Positions 1 to 11,093 of a DNA stretch of 64,000 bases are shown here, one piece after another; the first letter of the stretch is position 1; each line of letters opens with the position of its first letter. This DNA is from Fragilariopsis cylindrus CCMP1102 (lineage: Eukaryota > Bacillariophyta > Bacillariophyceae > Bacillariales > Bacillariaceae): positions 29,614 through 93,613 of the forward strand of contig FMBT01000151.1 in NCBI GenBank assembly GCA_900095095.1, given 5' to 3'. The notes beneath the pieces are model-generated. The model had not been told where the DNA came from. It saw only the letters and a program-made list of their open reading frames with translations, and made no database searches. A program made the translations under genes and the position numbers.

Positions 1-791
1 TCCTCTGTACGATAATCCTGCTGATCCCGATGATGAACGTCGGCACATTCATATCTATCATCGTTAGGGTTATCAGGGTCAGGGTCATATTTATCATCAT
101 CGTTATCACCATCCTCACAACAACGAAGATCCACTTTATCTATCGACTTGTTATTGTTGAATCGAAAGATATCCCGAAAAGTCAACAATGACCCTGATGA
201 CATCATATTCTGAATACCACGAGGACTACTTTCCTCATTGTTACTACTACTACTACGACTACGGCAATTATATTGAGTAGACGATGATTCATCGGTGACC
301 GTCGTTCTTCCGCATAAGGTAGTGGTCGGAGACTGTTGAACATTGTTGTTCGTTGTGACTTTACTTTTTGTCTTAGTCTTCCTCCGTGGCCATTTCTTAA
401 TGAATGGTCCATATCTCGTCTTATCGATCTCATTATCATTAACATTAACATCAACGACATCGTCAAGATTATCGTCATATGTTGGTAGTTTTGGATCCTT
501 CTTACGGAAGGGCTGATGATCATTGTTATTATTGATTGTTATAGTATCGTGTTCATGACAATGTATACCTTCTTCTGCCCTTCGTACCATTGACCTCTTT
601 ATAATACTATATTCAGTATCCATTTGATTTTGTCTACGTCGTCTATCATTATACGGTGGTATCAACAGTATGTCGACAAAAGATTTACGCCGCCGTGGCT
701 TATTATGATTGTTCTTCACATTCTTGCCACTGTCGTGCTGCGAGGTACTACTGCATCTAGTACTTCCACGAAAAAGAGGCAGTCGTACCAT
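1..791 (-). CDS. Hypothetical low-complexity protein, 3' end beyond the window
   Basis: One frame stays open from the ATG at 791 to the left edge (263 codons), so the C-terminus is missing. An in-frame stop lies upstream of the ATG, after a TATA-rich stretch, which supports this start. The protein is hydrophilic. It begins MVRLPLFRGS, then has a basic patch with PRRRK and RRRRQ, acidic Asp/Asn-rich stretches near residues 105-125, a KKWPRRKTKTK patch near residue 135 and Ser runs near residue 190. I see no signal peptide, membrane segment or known domain. The basic clusters could be nuclear localisation signals, but that is inference. An overlapping antisense frame in this region has a much less natural composition. 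Confidence 0.5.
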   Translation of the reverse strand, partial: MVRLPLFRGSTRCSSTSQHDSGKNVKNNHNKPRRRKSFVDILLIPPYNDRRRRQNQMDTEYSIIKRSMVRRAEEGIHCHEHDTITINNNNDHQPFRKKDPKLPTYDDNLDDVVDVNVNDNEIDKTRYGPFIKKWPRRKTKTKSKVTTNNNVQQSPTTTLCGRTTVTDESSSTQYNCRSRSSSSNNEESSPRGIQNMMSSGSLLTFRDIFRFNNNKSIDKVDLRCCEDGDNDDDKYDPDPDNPNDDRYECADVHHRDQQDYRTE

Positions 792-1561
792 GAATATCGA
801 GAAATTTATATATATATAATAGAAATGTGAACGGCGATCGAGTAAGTATTACTTATTTTCTGTGTGGTGCTACAGTAGACAGCGATTAAGTGCGGAACTC
901 TTAGTTATACATCGTATGTTTTGTGAAGTAAAAGTAGAAGAGTTCCAGCACGGTTTGTTCATCTATTTAATATCGATCGTTCGCAACTAAGTGTAAGTGG
1001 GTACAGTACCAGGTATGATGATTAAACCATTCGGTAGTAAGTCAGGTCCTATTATCATCTTGTACTCTCTACTAAAAAAGATCTCAGAAATTGAATTAAT
1101 TCAACTTATTGTTTTAAACAAGTTGAATTTTGATCGCGCGCGAAAAACATTTGTTACGCTCGCTCGCTAAATTTTTATCCCTATCTTGAATTCAATCGTG
1201 TTTAGTACACGACTGACTTACTAACGGAAGGCCCTTGGGGATCAAAAAACAAACTTCAAATAATAATATAGTGAACCAATCAAAGACAAATTAATCAACT
1301 AGGTATAACAGCTGCTGAACAAGCACAAAACAACAAACAATTATTGTGTGTCTAACAAAGAGGAGGTCGAAGCTACAGTAATCAATTGTAGTCGGGACGT
1401 GATGGTCTAAAATGTACGCTGTCCAAAAGAAATAACTAGGTGAATAATTGGAACAATTTTTCTGGAAAAATTCGTTTAAATTGACTAACTACTTGTAGCA
1501 CGCCAATGAATGTATGAGTAACAGTACAGTGGATCAATAATTATCCATCGACGAGAGGTTA
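792..1561. other. Intergenic, 770 bases
   Basis: No credible ORF. A 10-base inverted repeat (1098-1107 with 1120-1129, 12-base loop) lies in an AT-rich stretch. Its role is unknown. Confidence 0.5.
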
Positions 1562-3858
1562 TTATGATTCTCCACTCCAACCTGGTGCAACCACATTGAG
1601 AATACTGATAGTCATGGTGTACAAAATCGAGGCAAATGTTATTATCAAAAAGATCAGTCCACCAATTTTCGACGATCCAAATTCTTTCTCTCGTAATTCG
1701 AACAATTCGTCCTTTGTTCGTGGAAGCATTCGAACAAATAGAATACCACACAATTGTAAACCCGTCGTTAGGATTGTCAAATTTACCATTCCCTGTAGCT
1801 CATGCTTAGCTAACGTATCTTTCGAAACATCCCATATGCGCAATAATTGCGTTGAAATTGCTCTGCTCACCTGACCAGCAGAATTGTTGATCGTTGTAAA
1901 CATCGCATAACTTGCTCCCTCTGATCCCACGGGACAGAGATTTACCATCTGAGAGATGAAAAAGAGAAAGACCATACATGGTTATAATATATAGTAGTAA
2001 GTTTGAAAGTAGGCGATGAGACAAGAAAATAGAACAAAAAACAAGAGGACAATACGGTAACGAACATACGACGGATTTTAATACTGTTCATACATACCAT
2101 TATAGTGGTCGGAAGAAATTGAACACCCGCAAGAAATTCGCTAAAGGCATCATCTCCTAAAGCAAAAGCGAAGTTAGGTAGACCAAAGGTAATCCCCTTT
2201 ATTAATAGAACTTGCATTGCACTGAAGATTACACTTAAGATCGTACACACTATGTAAACAAATCGCCAAGACCAATTTATCATGTAGTGTTTATACGTCA
2301 TAACCCCAACATAGAGTAACACACTTGATGCGATGTAGATAAGATTAATTTGAGTACTTGTGAATTCTAGCGTAGTTTTCAAATATTGATTCCAAGCCGA
2401 ATTACCGACCTGTAAGACGTTGTAAATATATACGAAGGCTAAGGGTTGCCATACGGCTCTGAAATTAATTTTGTGTGCGAGTGAATAAGAAAAAGTGACG
2501 AAATTGAGTAACCCATTTTGTTCATTCATTACACTAATACGAATCCAGGAAAACGCACTACACACACATACACGACGAATATATATATATATATATATAT
2601 ACTGTATACTCACCTTGAACAAACTGTGTTCCATATTTCTTTACATTGGTCTTTCGTCGACGCAACTTGACCGTATCGTACCTCCCCCAAAGTACAAACC
2701 AATGGAAGGATGGAAAATGGTAGGGCAGATAAAAGGAAGATGACCACCTTTGGACCGAAATACTTATACAGTCCAGTTGAAACAGGGCCAGCGACCATAT
2801 ATCCAAAGAATCGGTAACTATAACACGATGACTGTGTAATACCTTTGGCGAATGTTGGCTCTAATCTTGCTTTTTCAGCCACAACACTATCACCCATAAC
2901 GTCAGCCAACCAGAAACCTATAAATACATAAAGCCAATGATGAGTGGGAGATGCGTTTTCAGTTGTAATTTTGTGAGTGAGCGAGTGAGTGAGTTGAGAG
3001 TATCCAATTCGTGTAAACAATGCATGCATTGTGTATGTATGCGAGGATAGATGGGATTCTTAATAGAAAATTATTAAAGACTTCTTCTTGGTTCGTCCAC
3101 TTACCTGAACCGTACAAGAATGTAGTTAAACAAAGAAAGGGTATCGATGGAGCACCGAATGGTGCTATTGTATTCGTCCCTATACTCCCATCATCTTTTT
3201 CATATGTTTCTTCTGACAATGTAAGATCAGTAGTCAATAAAAGAGAACCATAAGATAATGCAGCCAAGCACCAACCAATCAGCATATATGATTTACGTCT
3301 GTATCCCAATATAGGAAAATTATCTGATATGAAACCAAATATTAATTTTAATGATGCTGGTAAAGATTTTAATGTTGATATCGTTGTTTGTTGTGCTTCT
3401 GTTGCATTAAGATCTAATGGATATACATTCAATAACGGCCCAGACAAGCCCTGTAATATACCAACTAATAAATAACATGCTGGTATAGCAATATTTTCTT
3501 TTCTTAATAATTGTAATTCTGGTGGTAACTGTGGCGGATACAAAAAATCTTGTATATTCCATGGTTTTTCGAGCTGATGTACGTAGTCCTTGTTGCTGTT
3601 GCTGTTGCTATCATCGATCATAATACCATCATTTTCCAGATCTGAATTTGAAGCTTTTATTGGATCTCGTCCTCCTCCTAGACTTAGTTTATCCCCGTTG
3701 CTATCATTATTATCGCCAGCACCGTATTGTGTCAGCGGTTGCATTTCGATCGATTTGCTGTTTCGCCCAGCATCATTATTATTATTATTATCGACCACAT
3801 TATCAAGATCATCATGTGAATGATCATGACGATCACGTAATCCGTGATCTTCGACCAT
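1562..3858 (-). CDS. Folate/biopterin transporter (FBT/BT1 family, MFS-like)
   Basis: Likely a polytopic membrane carrier for folates or pterins, as known for the BT1/FBT family; the substrate here is inferred. Four exons read cleanly: 3858-3105, 2917-2614, 2458-2098 and 1948-1562. All introns are GT-AG and the total is 1806 bases, giving 601 residues. The first ~110 residues are a hydrophilic Asn/Asp-rich head. The membrane domain then starts with a GILQGLSGPLLNVYPLDLN-type segment. LKLIFGFISDNFPILGYRRK matches the conserved first-loop region of the family, and the last exon opens with a LCPVGSEGASYAMFTT stretch, also a hallmark. The length is usual for the family with an extended N-terminus. 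Intron 2 contains a (TA)n run. The first ATG gives the longest reading and is used here. Confidence 0.85.
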
Positions 3859-4694
3859 GATGATGTTGGGGTATGTAATAGATTAAAAGTACTGGTCTAG
3901 CCTGGATGTACTTTTTGTTAATGCGATAGATAAGAATGTGCTTGCATAGTTATGTCACTTGAGCATTTAATTTGTCATGCAAACAATCGGCGGTAGCTAC
4001 CATGATACAGTATGCGGCTCCTTACTATGGCCCTTCCTTTGCTTTGGTCCACAAATTACAAATTCAAATTCAAAATCAAAGCGAAAGTCAGGAAAAAAAG
4101 TCTTTACTGTACTGTACTTGCTTTTGTTCTAGAATTGGGGGATTCATAGTTTGCTTTGATTAAAGGGGGATTTATTCATATTCCCTCTTTTAAAATGCGG
4201 GTTCGGATTGGATTGGAGGGAATTGGGGCTATTATGTCAAAACAAAAACCGAACCGCTTACGCTAAACAGACGAACAACAAAAGGCATAATTTATCCCCA
4301 CGATTACTGATTCTGTGCAAGTACTTTTGATTAACTTAACGTTACGCATTATTGATCGACTGAAGCTTAAGAGAACAATCGCCATGATATTAAATTCTAT
4401 TCCTGGAGTATACTGCAGACTACGGCGCACACTTGTAAAAGTTTAGCTACTACATACTGTAATACAATTATGGAAGTATCATCATTAGAGGAGAGGAGAG
4501 TTAGTCGCTCACTCGAAATCATTGCATGCCTTACCTTTAACTGATTCGATTCTCTTATTACATTTCATTAGAGGAGAGGATACTCACTCACTTTTTCGTA
4601 ATCACTGCAGGCCTAGCTTATTAACTGGCTGATTCTCTTGTTAACAAATCTAATTTATGATATTCATATATTCATATCAAAACAAAAACAAAAA
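3859..4694. other. Intergenic between divergent genes, with a diverged tandem duplication
   Basis: This is the shared 5' region of the minus-strand FBT gene and the plus-strand gene at 4695. No coding region is supported. Two imperfect direct copies of about 75 bases (4483-4558 and 4566-4641) share CATTAGAGGAGAGGA, CTCACTC, ATCACTGCA-like and GATTCTCTT blocks. Confidence 0.5.
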
Positions 4695-5770
4695 ATGGTT
4701 ATTATTCGCAAACGTTCTAGTTCTAGTTCTAGTTCTTGTAGATGTTGGTGCAACTGCAACTCCAACTCTAACAAGCTACACGTACTGGTAACAACGGTGT
4801 TAATTCTCTTGACGACGAATGTTCGATTTACTATCGGTCAGAACAATACCGAAGCACCTACTGCTGAAAGTGTGGATTGGGATTATGAAAATATAGTTGC
4901 ATTACGATGGGCGATTCAAAATCCACCAACTGTGGATTATGAACAATTACAGTTCGATATACATTTTACAGTTAGTGATTACATCCAGGCAGATAAGCAT
5001 GTACGATATGATATCTATAGTAGTATCGATTGTGGAAATGTGAATGATCTTATTACGAATAATGATATAATGGAAACATCGGTAACCGAAGACGATACTA
5101 CACCTGGAATGGGAATTGATCCGAATAGTCAACGAATCGTTACAATATCGAATAGTCTTGTGACAACAAATATAACACAGTCAAATTCATATACATCGCA
5201 AGGAGAAGGTACAGCAGATGCATTTATTTCACATTGTGTTCGATTTAGTCTTTGGAATGGTGAGGGTCCTAATGATCCAAATTCGACCGAGATTAATCAT
5301 CAAGCGACTAGTATCAAATTATCATTAGACTTCACCGATGAAGATTTTTCAATTAATGGTCAAAATGTAGAAGCAAAAGAGCGTAGTATAGAAACAACTG
5401 AAGATGAATTCTTTGTACAAGCATTTGTATGTAATGATATTGGACAACCTCCAGGTGACGTTGTTCCAATGCGACAGGGTGAATTAGTTCGGGTATGTAT
5501 TGAACCAACTGAACAGGCAAAAGAAGTTGGATTTCGGATGAGAAATATTGATTCATTTACATTCAACCAGGATACAGTATCTCAGGATGCGGTACAGAAT
5601 GAAATTGCAGCACCTAATTTATTAACAGAACTTACATGTAATCCAGGATCTGAACAATGTTCATTTTCCACTTTACTATTTGCTGATTTTTATATAAACA
5701 ATCCTCAAGGGAATGTTGCTGGTACTGGTATAGCAACATTGCAATGGGGTTATACAGAGAATCGACTATT

Positions 5771-5803
<33 letters not shown>

Positions 5804-6122
5804 AGAAGAAGGAAGGTGGTTGCAAAAGCGGTCCTCCTCTAAAGCCATTCAGCTTCCTATTTTTGCTATTCTAGCCGAGAATGAAAGAGAACGCTACTAT
5901 GTGAGTTCAAATAAGCCGTCGTCGTCTTCATCGTCGTCGACACGGACAGGATTAATAATTACGATATCATTATTTGTTATTCTTGGTGTCAGTTTGATAC
6001 TTCTGGGGTCATTCCAATACTTTCGACGACGTCAGCAGCAGCAGCAGCAACAGCTACTGCCTGGTCTACAGCATCATCTAGCGATTGATGATAAACTAAC
6101 AACAATTTCCGAAGGGAGATAA
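4695..6122 (+). CDS. Hypothetical type I single-pass membrane protein with polyQ tracts
   Basis: 475 residues, no intron. I chose the ATG at 4695 because it sits in an A-rich AAAACAAAAA leader; an in-frame ATG at 4638 would add 19 poorly composed residues. The N-terminus is Ser/Cys-rich, followed by a hydrophobic core (VLVTTVLILLTT) that looks like a signal peptide ending near FTIGQNN. A lumenal or extracellular domain of about 350 residues holds several Cys and Asn-Xaa-Thr/Ser sites. A Q tract (residues ~360-370), a Ser run, a C-terminal membrane helix (LIITISLFVILGVSLILLG) and a short cytosolic tail starting YFRRR with another Q run follow. I do not recognise the ectodomain. A surface or secretory-pathway protein is likely; the function is unknown. 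Confidence 0.75.
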
Positions 6123-6347
6123 TAAAATAGTGTGTAGCATAATTAATGCAATAAGAATATTATGCTTGTATCAACTCGTTATTATGAATCACAATAGATA
6201 CTCTAGCTACGCGTTTATTTATTATTTCTAGTCGGGCCGACCATTGTCTCTGATAGCCTTTTCAAGGCGGTGAGGAGCGGCGCTGCATGGCAGCAGCTTA
6301 TAAATGACAAGTTACATATATTTAATATCATTATTCTCTATCTTTAT

Positions 6348-7411
6348 TTAGTTGCAATGAATACAATGTCCCTTAAATGTTCGAGTCCAAAATTTATTTC
6401 CACGAAACTCTACACCTTCACCTTTTCGAAATTCCAAAAAGGATATCCCACATTTTGGACATTTAGTATCGTCGTTCAGTCTTTCATTCTGATCACCCCC
6501 ATGATGGTCGGTTGCTGCTGCGGTTGGAAAGGGTTCTTCTATGCCGACCTTGTAATTGATATTTTTCGTACAAACAAACAAATATCCCGGAGTACTAGAC
6601 GACGGTAATGTAATGTTAGAATCATCAACATTATCCCACGTAATATTGTTGTTGTTCTCGTTATTATTATTATTGCTCTTATTGTTGATGTTGTTTTTCT
6701 TCCCCTCCAATTCTGCTCGATAATTTCCGGGCAATGGGTAGCGTCGTACAGAGGAGAATCCAGCGTAGTCTCTCACCGCCTTCACCTTTGATCTTGGTGA
6801 AATGAATATATAGCAGCCTACTCTTCTATTTCTTACTACTACTTCTTCTTTTCTTTTCTTTTTCTAATCGTTCACCGCCATCATCAGATGATGATAATGA
6901 TAATGAGGTTGATAATGAGGTTGATGATGATGGTGATGATTTCGTTGATGATGAAAGCCAACCATGGATATTGTCTAATAATTTCCGAACTGATTCAGGA
7001 TAGATTCTGTTAGTACCTTGCTTTTTACTACGAAACATAAACGTATCTAAACAACCTTTGTCAATAATTAAATCCCAATTTCCTCGATGATGGAAGGATA
7101 ATGATGATAATGAAGATGATGATGATGATAGTTGTTCTCCGTTATCGTTGCCGTTGTTGTCCTCTAAGCAATTCAGTACTTCGTACCACAAATCACCAGA
7201 ATTATGACCGTCTCGTTCTTGATTGACGTCGATACAGACTTGTGATACATCAGTTCCACAGGCAATGACCTTATTTATTATCCGAGGATAGTAATACGTA
7301 TTTTCAATATGTATTTTCATATCTCTTACTAATGTTGATGTTCCGCATCCAATTTCAAGTAATTTTATTATTTTATCATTGTTCTTTACTATGCCGTTTA
7401 TGAGTGCGTCG

Positions 7412-7452
<41 letters not shown>

Positions 7453-7611
7453 AACTTTTATATTACTAGTATGACGATGATCTTGATCTTGATTCCAATA
7501 ATGGTGAAAGATCATCGCGAGTAGCTCTCCACCAGGTTTGGATATCCATTCTTGTGAATCATTTTCGTTATGATATTCGTCCCAGAATTGGAGTGTCGTA
7601 TCCCTTTGCAT
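6348..7611 (-). CDS. Class I SAM-dependent methyltransferase with C-terminal zinc-ribbon-like tail
   Basis: The N-terminus (QFWDEYHNENDSQEW) and the glycine motif LLEIGCGTSTLVRDM fit class I methyltransferases of the METTL/EEF1A-lysine type. DLIIDKGCLDTF is the motif IV region and GCYIFISPRS the beta-5 strand. The substrate cannot be told. A 14-residue Asn run sits before motif I. Two frames are needed: exon 1 7611-6876 and exon 2 6817-6348, with a predicted 58-base intron (GTGAAC...GTAG). This joins ...DDG to GCYIF and gives 401 residues. The intron is purine-rich, so a one-base sequence error is an alternative. After the fold come ~100 residues with an Asn-rich linker and CPKC...HCIHC, a possible zinc-binding pair that is unusual for this family. 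Confidence 0.7.
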
Positions 7612-8146
7612 AACGGTACTGTACTTGCTTTTTTCTAAAAGATCTCTAGATGTTCATCGTACTTTCAACTTGGTGTACTTGTATGAATTCGGTGTACATA
7701 ATTTGAATATATTCAGTGTCGCGAGATAAGAAATAAGAATCATCAATCAATCGAACAATCAGATATTAATCATAGCAGAAGATAAATAATTCGATCAGCT
7801 CGCGGTAGGTGCGTTGAGCGTAGTTACTTAAGTAGAGAGTGAAAATGCAATCTGCATCGAAATTTTTTTACATAACGAATTTTGATTATGCATGCAGGAA
7901 TTTTACTTAAGCGAGCTTTTGTCGGAGTTGGAACAAGATGTTTATTTTTTGATGACAAGCAAAACAAACGAGCACACGAATTGAAGATTTGTTTTTGTTC
8001 TCATCCTTTCGTTTTGTCTCACATAAATAACTTTAAAAACAACCTGTCAGCATTCTTGCATTTACTGTACAATACTTTTTGCGACTTCTGGACTTCTGGA
8101 TTCTGGACTTACGCTGGTCTCATAAATTATAAGTCAATTCCTAACA
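7612..8146. other. Intergenic between divergent genes
   Basis: Shared 5' region of the methyltransferase gene (-) and the POT gene (+). I see no supported gene or clear motif. Confidence 0.4.
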
Positions 8147-9554
8147 ATGGCTAAAACATATACCAAAAAGGTAACAACAAAGACTGGTACAACCATCAGC
8201 AGTACTGATGATGGTCGACGACAAGAAATTTTGAACGGTGATCTTCCTACAAACGTATCAGATGAAAGTCAACTAGCAAATCTTCCACCTGAATGTCTCG
8301 CTTCTTACACTACCGGTATTTCCCTTGTCGGCGGCGGTAACGAATATGGTAGCAGTGGAAGTGATATGTCCCTTGTCGGCGGCGGTAACGAATATGGTAG
8401 TAGTGGAAGTGATATTACAACCGACGACAGCAACGACGACAGCGACGAGATGATCAAAATAGAACGACCACTTCGTCATGTGGATGATATGGGGAATGAA
8501 TATTTCTATAGTTTAAAACCTATGCAATATTCTGTTATATTTATTCTGATAGTCGAACTCTTCGAACGATTCGCATTCTATGGAATATATTATACACAAA
8601 CATTATTTCTCACCGGTGCATACAACGAAGATTGGAATGCAGGATTTACTAGTGTGAAGGCGGCGTCGTTTGTTAGTATGAGTACTATGGTCGCATATAC
8701 GACACCCTTTATTGGTGCATTTGTTTCTGATTCGTTGTTCGGGGATTACAAATCATTGATGGTTGGTTTATTGGTGTTTTACATACCCGGAGTATCCCTT
8801 ATTCTTTTAACGACCATACCAAATCTACTCGGTGATGAGTTCAATGAAACTTTATTAACATTCGGATTTCTATTTCTTTGGCCACTCGGTACGGGAATAG
8901 TTAAATCTATCGTCAATGGTGAGTTTGTTCTACTATTCTTTCATCTTTTAAACGTACAATGTATTTGTAAATGTGCCTCGTGTACCTCTTGTGTGCGTTT
9001 ATGTGTCTGTGTCTGTGATTCGTATCATTTCCTTTTTGCTCCATCCATTTCTCAATTTATTGGTTGTTTATCTCCAATGTTTTCTTCTTCTTATTTTAGT
9101 ATTTGGTGCGAAACAATATCATCCATTGTTGCAAAGTTCGTTTATCGAGTCTTATTACGTCTCATTTTACACAGTAATCAACGTCGGAGCACTTGCTGGA
9201 ATTTGTATCATCCCAATAGTCGCACAAAGAAGCATATTTATTGCATATCTTATACCGTTGTGTTTGTTAATTATCGGTGGAATATGTTTTCTATCAGGAA
9301 CTCCACGTTACATTCGCACTCCACCCCGTCAACGTCGTGACAATGAACAATTATTTCTATGTGGTGGTAAAGATGGGAGAAAACCGAATCCCAGAAAACC
9401 AAAATCTACATCACTTTTCGATATCTTCAGTATCTGCCTCTTGGCCGTTCCGTTCAACGTTGGATACAATCAAATGCCAACAACATTCATCGTACAAGGA
9501 TCTGTTATGTCAAAGGCATTCGGATTTTTAGATGTTGCCAGCTTGTAAGTCCAG

Positions 9555-9593
<39 letters not shown>

Positions 9594-10530
9594 CGTCGAT
9601 GTTTAGCTTAATTTAGTTTAGTTTAGTTTGGATGCCTGAATAATACCCTCTCTAATCTTTGTTCTTCTTCTTTCTCTACCATGAAATCTTAGGAATAGCC
9701 TTGATGCTATTAGTGTGCTGGTATTTGGATCTATCACGGCCAACTGTATTTATCCGTACTTATTGAAGCGCGGTATTAAGATCCCAACGACGTATAAATT
9801 TGCCATTGGTTCTGTATTAGGTTCCGTAGCCCTTGCATGGGCTATCGTAGTTGATAAAATGATCCATTCTACATTCGAGCAAACTGGAGAACAAGTTAAT
9901 GTCCTTTGGCAAGCACCATCCTATATTCTCATCGGATTTGGTGAAATATTTACCGTTAGCACTGCTTATGAGGTGGCCTTTACTGCTGCACCTCCCGATA
10001 AGAAAGTTTTGGCTAGTGCCACCAACATTTTTTGTGTCGGTGGTCTTCCAAACATGATATGCATTGCGTTGATTCATTTCTGTAGAAGATGGTTCACCAA
10101 TAGTCACGGCAATGAAAACATTGGACACGTCGAAGATTACGCATCTGCTCACGTCGGAAAGTATTTCGTTGTCTTACTCAGTATTATGATGTTCGGTGTA
10201 TTTATCAACGTATTACCATGGGTGAAAGAATTCGTAGAATCTATTGAAGAACGAGCGTCAGATTTGGCCAAGACGCCTTCCAATACGCCCACTTCTATTT
10301 TAAGGAGACGGAATGACGAAGAAAATTCTCCGTTGTTGCTAAAAATTACTCCACGAACCAAAAAGCACAGACAATACCTGAAGTATGGAAGTGGTCCGAT
10401 CTATAGTCGTACTAGTTCTATGAGAGCAGGTACTTCGTTTAGTCGAAAAGACGGTCCCGATAAAATAAAAAGATCCAATATAAGGCCATATCGAAACTTT
10501 ATGGTAAGGAACCAAAAATACGTAAGATAA
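8147..10530 (+). CDS. POT/PTR2 family proton-coupled peptide (or nitrate) transporter
   Basis: Three exons, 8147-8918, 9100-9544 and 9693-10530, join in frame over GT-AG introns to 684 residues. Family marks are the ELFERFAFYG motif (ExxER of proton-coupled oligopeptide transporters, residue ~135), VNVFGAKQYHP across intron 1, ESYYVSFYTVINVG and the TTFIVQGSVM region. PSYILIGFGEIF and EVAFTAAPP mark the C-terminal half. The cytosolic head has an exact 16-residue tandem duplication (SLVGGGNEYGSSGSD). The C-terminal ~90 residues are basic and Ser-rich. The protein should import small peptides at the plasma membrane or an internal membrane; related plant proteins carry nitrate, so the substrate is open. 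Intron 2 carries a (TG)n microsatellite. Confidence 0.88.
8321..8416 (+). repeat. Two 48-base tandem copies inside the POT gene
   Basis: Two near-identical in-frame copies start at 8321 and 8369, each encoding 16 residues. The recent duplication lies in the disordered N-terminal region. Confidence 0.9.
9559..9588. repeat. (TG)n microsatellite in POT intron 2
   Basis: About 15 TG units just after the 5' splice site at 9545. Confidence 0.95.
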
Positions 10531-11093
10531 AAGTTGCTACTGGGGTGGATGGACAACCGATCAAGGTTGGATCTTTTGATATGTGAACGAGCACCCGTAG
10601 TACTATCAGGAACAAATATTATTTTACTATGTATAGTCTTGAACTCCTGGGATATAAAAAAAGTGAATGAATTAAAATAAAGAAACTGCAATAGAATAGC
10701 AGATCCTAGAAGTTTATGTTGATGACAGTAGGAAATTTGAAATACTTGAAGTGTATTCAAACAGGATTTATGCTGGTTGACAGATACACATTTTTTGATT
10801 CCTACCTAATAGGCGTAAAAGTTGCGGGAGTAGCATGACATTGTTGCGTTGAAAAATTCAACCAACTCTCAAATAGACACACTAAAAAAAATTGGAACAT
10901 ACATAGTGGAAATTTAGCGTATATAAAGGAAGTCATTCTCAAACTAGTACTGATTTTATTAACACGCATTTATTGTTGAACCTTGCTACCTGTACTCTTT
11001 GCTCTCTCTTTCTCTCATATCATTATGCGGAGATGCGTACAGTGTAGTAACTTACACAACTCGATTAGATCTATTGTTTTTTTTTGTGGTCCA
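10531..11093. other. Intergenic between convergent genes
   Basis: The 3' regions of the POT and ABCC genes face each other here. No gene is supported. Confidence 0.4.

Noticed and set aside
3972-4163. 63-codon plus-strand frame
   Set aside because: Composition is not protein-like, with no domain, and it lies in a divergent promoter region.
6818-6836. A 19-base intron in the methyltransferase gene (GTAAGA...GTAG)
   Set aside because: Splice sites and phase fit, but introns this short are known mainly from nucleomorph genomes; the 58-base model gives a better protein junction.
7882-8154. 90-codon plus-strand frame before the POT gene
   Set aside because: Cys/Phe/His-rich with no recognisable features; it overlaps the POT start and is probably 5' flank.
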